Source of the DNA: Roseiflexus castenholzii DSM 13941 | GTDB lineage: Bacteria; Chloroflexota; Chloroflexia; Chloroflexales; Roseiflexaceae | Length of the DNA stretch: 64,000 nt | Direction of reading: 5' to 3' | Assembly: GCF_000017805.1 (NCBI RefSeq) | Contig: NC_009767.1 | Location: 2,418,001 to 2,482,000 of the forward strand | In this document: positions 60,442 through 64,000 of the stretch, piece by piece | How positions within the stretch are numbered: position 1 is the first letter of the stretch | How the letters are laid out: every line of letters starts with the position of its first letter | The notes under the pieces: generated by a model | Told to the model about the DNA's origin: nothing | The model's input: only the letters and a program-made list of their open reading frames with translations | Database searches by the model: none | Made by a program: the position numbers and the translations under genes

Positions 60442-63084
60442 TCAGTCCTCTTCGAAGAGATGCAGTTCGTGTGCGCGGGCAAGCGCCAGCGTGCGGCTGT
60501 TTACCTGGAGTTTGCTGTAGAGGCTCTTGATGTGGTAGCGTACCGTGTTGACGCTCACAACGAGCTCGCTGGCAATCTGCCGATAGGTCAACCCGCGCGC
60601 CATCAACCGCAGCACATCACGCTCGCGGTCAGTCAACGGCTCAGGCGATTCTGTCAGGTTGGCCACGCGGGCGCGCACAGACGATGGAAACGCTTCCAGG
60701 AGACGGCCCGCGTAGGCGCTTCCGATACGATGGAGCAGGCGCGCCAGTCGCGCGCCGGCGTCGAGAAAGATGCGAACATACCCTTCTGGTTCCGCCATCG
60801 CCAGGGCACGTTGAAGATCGTCGCGGGCTGCGGCTTCGTCATTCAATGCGGCGCATGCCAGTGTGCGCAGGATCAACGCTTCGATGACCCGTCCCTGGCG
60901 ACCAGACTGTTCTGCCGATGCGATAATGTTGTCGAGGAATGCGCGCGCGTCAGCGCTACGACCCTGGTGCAGCAGCAGGCGCGCGCGTATCAGCGGCAGC
61001 GCCTCGCGCACCGCACCAGCGACTGCTTCGATGTCCGTGCCGCGACTTGCCAGCGCATGCCTGGCTTTGGTTATGGCGCCCTGATCGAGATACAGGCGCA
61101 CCCGTTCTGCAATCAGCAACGGCTCGACCCATGCCGGCACTCCCTGAGCCGTAAACGTCGCAGCGGTATCGAGTGCAACCTGCGCCCCTGCCAGATCGCC
61201 CTGCGCACGCCGTAACCGCGCCAGGTGGAGATGGCACTGAGCCAGTGCAGCAGTATGCCCGCTCTGCTGCGCCAGGTCCAGGGCATGTCGCAAATGTTGG
61301 TGTGCGTCTTCCAGTTGGTTGCGTTCGATCAGAATGGCGCTATATGCGATGAACACCGGGCTGGCGGCGGGGATGAAGATTGCGGACTGCAACGCTGGCT
61401 TGAGGGCGGCTTCGGCGCTGCGGAGACGCCCCTGTGTCAGGTAGAGCAAGCCGAGATGGGCGCGCCCGAGGAGCGCTGGCAGCCGCAACCACGCCGCCTG
61501 GCAGAGTGGCACAGCCTGTTCATACGCAGCGATGGCGGCATCTATGTCGCCGGAGATGCGCAATGCGCCAGCGATTGCGGTGTGCGCCACCGCCTGTGCA
61601 ATGAGATGGTCGGCGGGGGCGAGGTCGAGTGCCTGTCGGGCATGCACGAGCGCCTCTGCCGCGCGTCCCTGCGTTTCGGCGAGAACGGCGCGCGCCGCGT
61701 GGAGTTCCCCGCGCAGCGCGGGCGCATCCGGGAGCATAGTCGTTTCCGCCTGGTCCAGGTATGGCGCAACCTCGCTGTAGCGTCCGCGCAGGATCAATGC
61801 CCACGCAACGGCGACACCGGCGCGGGGCATGGTCTGTCGCCACGCATCGGGCAACAGGTGCAACCAGCGTTCGAGGAGGGCCGCCCGCCCTTCCATCACC
61901 AACGTGTTGGCGGAGCGCTCGATCAGTTGCGCCGCGTGCGCGAAATCGTGTCCAGCAATGGCATATTCGACAGCCTGCTCGACATCGCCATGCGCAGCGT
62001 GCCAGGCTGCCGCGCGTCGGTACAGTGCATCCACATCTTCGGGAAAGGTGCAGCGCGCCTGACCGCGCAGCAGGTCGCCGAATAACCGATGAAAGCGAAA
62101 CCAGGGTTCATCGTTCGGTGCGGACGGTAGGGGGACGATGAACCCATGCGTTTGCGCCAGCGTTTCGAGGAGCGCGGCGCTGCCGGTCGTTTCCGCCACT
62201 GCATCACAGAGCGAACCGCAGAACCGCTCCAAGACGGCAATGCGCAACAACAATGCGCGCACCTCCGCCGGTTGTTGCGCAAGCACCTCGTCGGTCAGAT
62301 ATTCGATAATGAATCGGTTGTGTTGCGCTAGTTGCGCGATATGTCGTGTCGGTGACGGTGCGGTATCGTCGCGCAACGCCAGCCCGGCCATGGACAGAGC
62401 GGCGGGCCATCCTTCAGTCTGGCGGAGCAGGGTCATGATCTCTTCTGCGCTCAACCCCAGGCGCATAACATCATTGAGCAGCGTCGTCGTCTCGGTCAGA
62501 TCAAAGCGCAGATCAGTCGCACGCACTTCGAGCAACTGCCCCCGCGCGCGCCAACGGTGCAGCGGCAGCGGCGGGTCGGCGCGTGTGATGAACACGATAT
62601 GCAGATTCGGCGGTGCATACTCGATCAGAAAGGTCAGATCGTCGTGGATCGCATGCAGATCGATCAGGTGGTAATCGTCCAGAACGAGCACAAGGTGTTG
62701 CGTTTGCGCAGTAATTTCGTTGAGTGTCGCAGCGAGCAGCGAACGAACCGGCGCAGGTTGCGGTCCGGTGAGCGCCTCGATCAACGTTGCGCCGCACGCA
62801 GGAAGGGTGGTGTGCAGCGCCAGCGCCACATATCGCCAGAATTGAACCGGATCGTTGTCGTGAACGTCGAGTGTGAGCCATGCTATCGCCGCCGCGTGTC
62901 GTGTTGCCAGCGCGCGCAGCGCCTCCTGCACCGCCATTGTTTTACCGAAACCGGTTGGAGCGCTGACGAGCGTCGCCGGAACATCAATGAGGCGGTGCAG
63001 TTGCGTGATGAGGCGCGGACGGGGAATGAAGCAATGGTGGCGGGCAGGAAGGGCGATTTTGGTTCTGAGCAGCGATTCGCTCAT
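60442..63084 (-). CDS. MalT-like (LAL-type) LuxR transcriptional regulator
   Basis: An 880-residue ATP-dependent activator. The N-terminal NTPase has LVSAPTGFGKTMAVQEALRA near residue 45 and HLVLVLDDYHLIDLHAIHDD near 135, as in MalT. The middle is a long helical TPR-like sensor domain (residues 350-800). The C-terminus is a LuxR helix-turn-helix (LTDRERDVLRLMARGLTYRQ, VSVNTVRYHIKSLYSKLQVN). It binds an unknown inducer. Target genes could be neighbours such as the flavoprotein, which is inference. Confidence 0.93.
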   Translation of the reverse strand: MSESLLRTKIALPARHHCFIPRPRLITQLHRLIDVPATLVSAPTGFGKTMAVQEALRALATRHAAAIAWLTLDVHDNDPVQFWRYVALALHTTLPACGATLIEALTGPQPAPVRSLLAATLNEITAQTQHLVLVLDDYHLIDLHAIHDDLTFLIEYAPPNLHIVFITRADPPLPLHRWRARGQLLEVRATDLRFDLTETTTLLNDVMRLGLSAEEIMTLLRQTEGWPAALSMAGLALRDDTAPSPTRHIAQLAQHNRFIIEYLTDEVLAQQPAEVRALLLRIAVLERFCGSLCDAVAETTGSAALLETLAQTHGFIVPLPSAPNDEPWFRFHRLFGDLLRGQARCTFPEDVDALYRRAAAWHAAHGDVEQAVEYAIAGHDFAHAAQLIERSANTLVMEGRAALLERWLHLLPDAWRQTMPRAGVAVAWALILRGRYSEVAPYLDQAETTMLPDAPALRGELHAARAVLAETQGRAAEALVHARQALDLAPADHLIAQAVAHTAIAGALRISGDIDAAIAAYEQAVPLCQAAWLRLPALLGRAHLGLLYLTQGRLRSAEAALKPALQSAIFIPAASPVFIAYSAILIERNQLEDAHQHLRHALDLAQQSGHTAALAQCHLHLARLRRAQGDLAGAQVALDTAATFTAQGVPAWVEPLLIAERVRLYLDQGAITKARHALASRGTDIEAVAGAVREALPLIRARLLLHQGRSADARAFLDNIIASAEQSGRQGRVIEALILRTLACAALNDEAAARDDLQRALAMAEPEGYVRIFLDAGARLARLLHRIGSAYAGRLLEAFPSSVRARVANLTESPEPLTDRERDVLRLMARGLTYRQIASELVVSVNTVRYHIKSLYSKLQVNSRTLALARAHELHLFEED

Positions 63085-63378
63085 ACAACCCCGATGGTCG
63101 AAACCCTTTCTGGCTGATCATTGTAACGCAAATCTGCGAGGTATTCCGATGCTCCTGATCATCGTGGTATGCCATGGGGCGTGGGCGCTTCCGTTCCCGG
63201 CGGGGCGGGTTGGGAGGGTAAAGTGCTCCTGCTCCCCACAGGAGCGGGCAGGGGTGGAGCGAAACTGTCGCGTGTGGAACGAATCTCAAGCGACACGCCG
63301 AACATTCGCGCCCCTGGTACTGCGACATGACCGGGATTGCTGGCGGTACTCCGCCATCTGGCGCATTCGGTGCGACGA
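63085..63378. other. Intergenic region between the MalT-like and rhodanese genes
   Basis: No gene. CTGCTCCCCACAGGAGCGGGCAGG can form an imperfect hairpin near 63231-63254. It would contain the promoter of the MalT-like gene; no clear boxes are seen. Confidence 0.4.
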
Positions 63379-63819
63379 TCACTTTTCGACGGGATACCCG
63401 GCGCGTTGCCACGCGAGAATGCCACCCTGCATGTTGTGGACGTTGGTGAAGCCGTTACGCCGCAGGAAATCAGTGATTTGCCCGCTCCGGTTGCCACTGC
63501 GACACGTCACGATCACGGTTTTGTCGGTCGGAATTTCATTCAGGCGTACAGGAACCGTCCCCATCGGCATGAGTCGCACGCCGGGAATGTGCCCGGCAGC
63601 GTATTCTTCCGGCTCGCGGACATCGAGCAGCACCACGTCGTCGCGCTCCATGATCGCGCGCACCGTGGCGACATCGACGTTGAGCGGCAGGTTTGCAACA
63701 TCGATGGTGCTCGATTGGACGATATTCGGCGCTACCGGCATCGAGGCCGCAGGCGCGCCTGCGCAGGAAGCCAGCACAAAAAGCGCGGTCGTCAACGTGA
63801 GGAAGAAGAGACGTTTCAT
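63379..63819 (-). CDS. Rhodanese-domain lipoprotein
   Basis: The 146-residue product has a lipoprotein signal (FFLTLTTALFVLASCAGAPA, lipobox LASC). A single rhodanese domain follows: VVLLDVREPEEYAAGHIPGV, and VIVTCRSGNRSG with the sulfur-carrying Cys near residue 109. It handles reactive sulfur at the outer face of the membrane, an expected role for a phototroph using reduced sulfur (inference). ATG 63819 with GGAG 9 bp upstream. The upstream region contains GGTTCTC-type heptads. Confidence 0.9.
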   Translation of the reverse strand: MKRLFFLTLTTALFVLASCAGAPAASMPVAPNIVQSSTIDVANLPLNVDVATVRAIMERDDVVLLDVREPEEYAAGHIPGVRLMPMGTVPVRLNEIPTDKTVIVTCRSGNRSGQITDFLRRNGFTNVHNMQGGILAWQRAGYPVEK

Positions 63820-63838
63820 AACGTTTGCTCCGTTGAGG

Positions 63839-63874
63839 TACTGAGAACCAGGAACCGAGAACCAAGAAACCGGG
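63839..63874 (-). repeat. GGTTCTC-type heptads upstream of the rhodanese gene
   Basis: Four or five units (GAGAACC, AGGAACC, GAGAACC, AAGAAAC on the plus strand). In the sense of the gene they read as GGTTCTC. They lie about 20-55 bp before the ATG. Confidence 0.75.
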
Positions 63875-64000
63875 AACAACGGCGCGCCCCATCCGCGCCC
63901 ATCCGTCCCGATCCGTGGCGATCCGTGTTCCATCGCGCACCCTCTTCCTGCGCAGAACACGGCGCGCCCCTTCTGCGCATGTCCCTTCAGGATCGCTGCA

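Overview
The window looks like chromosomal DNA of a filamentous anoxygenic phototroph of the Chloroflexota, most like Roseiflexus. This rests on gene content and style (moderately high GC, a fused MurF-alanine racemase, a FadN/FadA-type beta-oxidation operon, large LuxR/MalT regulators, very abundant short repeats). It is an inference, because no rRNA or other phylogenetic marker is present. I see no tRNA, rRNA, CRISPR array or intact transposase.

Layout. 0-4.6 kb: a membrane protein, a GH4 glycosidase and galT, separated by a decayed stretch with a transposase-like remnant. 4.7-5.9 kb: mobile-element-like repeats inside a heptanucleotide array. 6-12.6 kb: a minus-strand fatty-acid beta-oxidation operon (SCP2-like protein, two acyl-CoA dehydrogenases, FadN, thiolase). 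13-13.6 kb: a large heptanucleotide array. 14.7-20.4 kb: a complete branched-chain amino acid ABC importer (livK-H-M-G-F). 21-27 kb: cell-wall metabolism (MurF-Alr fusion, dipeptide epimerase) around a 1.5-kb tandem array of roughly 98-bp units. 27.5-35.8 kb: nitrogen assimilation (glnA, amt, gltB) with a terminator, a 17-bp inverted repeat and a strong sigma-70 promoter.

35.8-52.3 kb is an accessory region in visible decay. It holds truncated and frameshifted genes, one lipoprotein with a single in-frame amber codon, an ECF sigma/anti-sigma pair, and a repeated minus-strand cassette. The cassette contains a secreted Cys-containing protein, a small ORF, an 87-residue membrane protein and a LuxR-type regulator with a degenerate receiver. 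A HEPN/MNT toxin-antitoxin pair sits between two copies of a 1.07-kb direct repeat. A three-permease ABC transporter, whose ATPase is a pseudogene, ends the region.

52.6-64 kb returns to intact genes: a HerA-like ATPase, a GH1 beta-glycosidase, an O-methyltransferase, a trimethylamine-dehydrogenase-like flavoprotein, a MalT-like regulator and a rhodanese lipoprotein.

The most unusual observations are: (1) a 148-bp MITE-like element with 10-bp terminal inverted repeats and 3-bp TAA/TGA target duplications, two copies of which sit exactly on stop codons and re-create them; (2) heptanucleotide arrays of several sequence families, some abutting start codons; (3) the decayed multi-copy secreted-protein/LuxR/ABC-transporter cassette at 40-52 kb.
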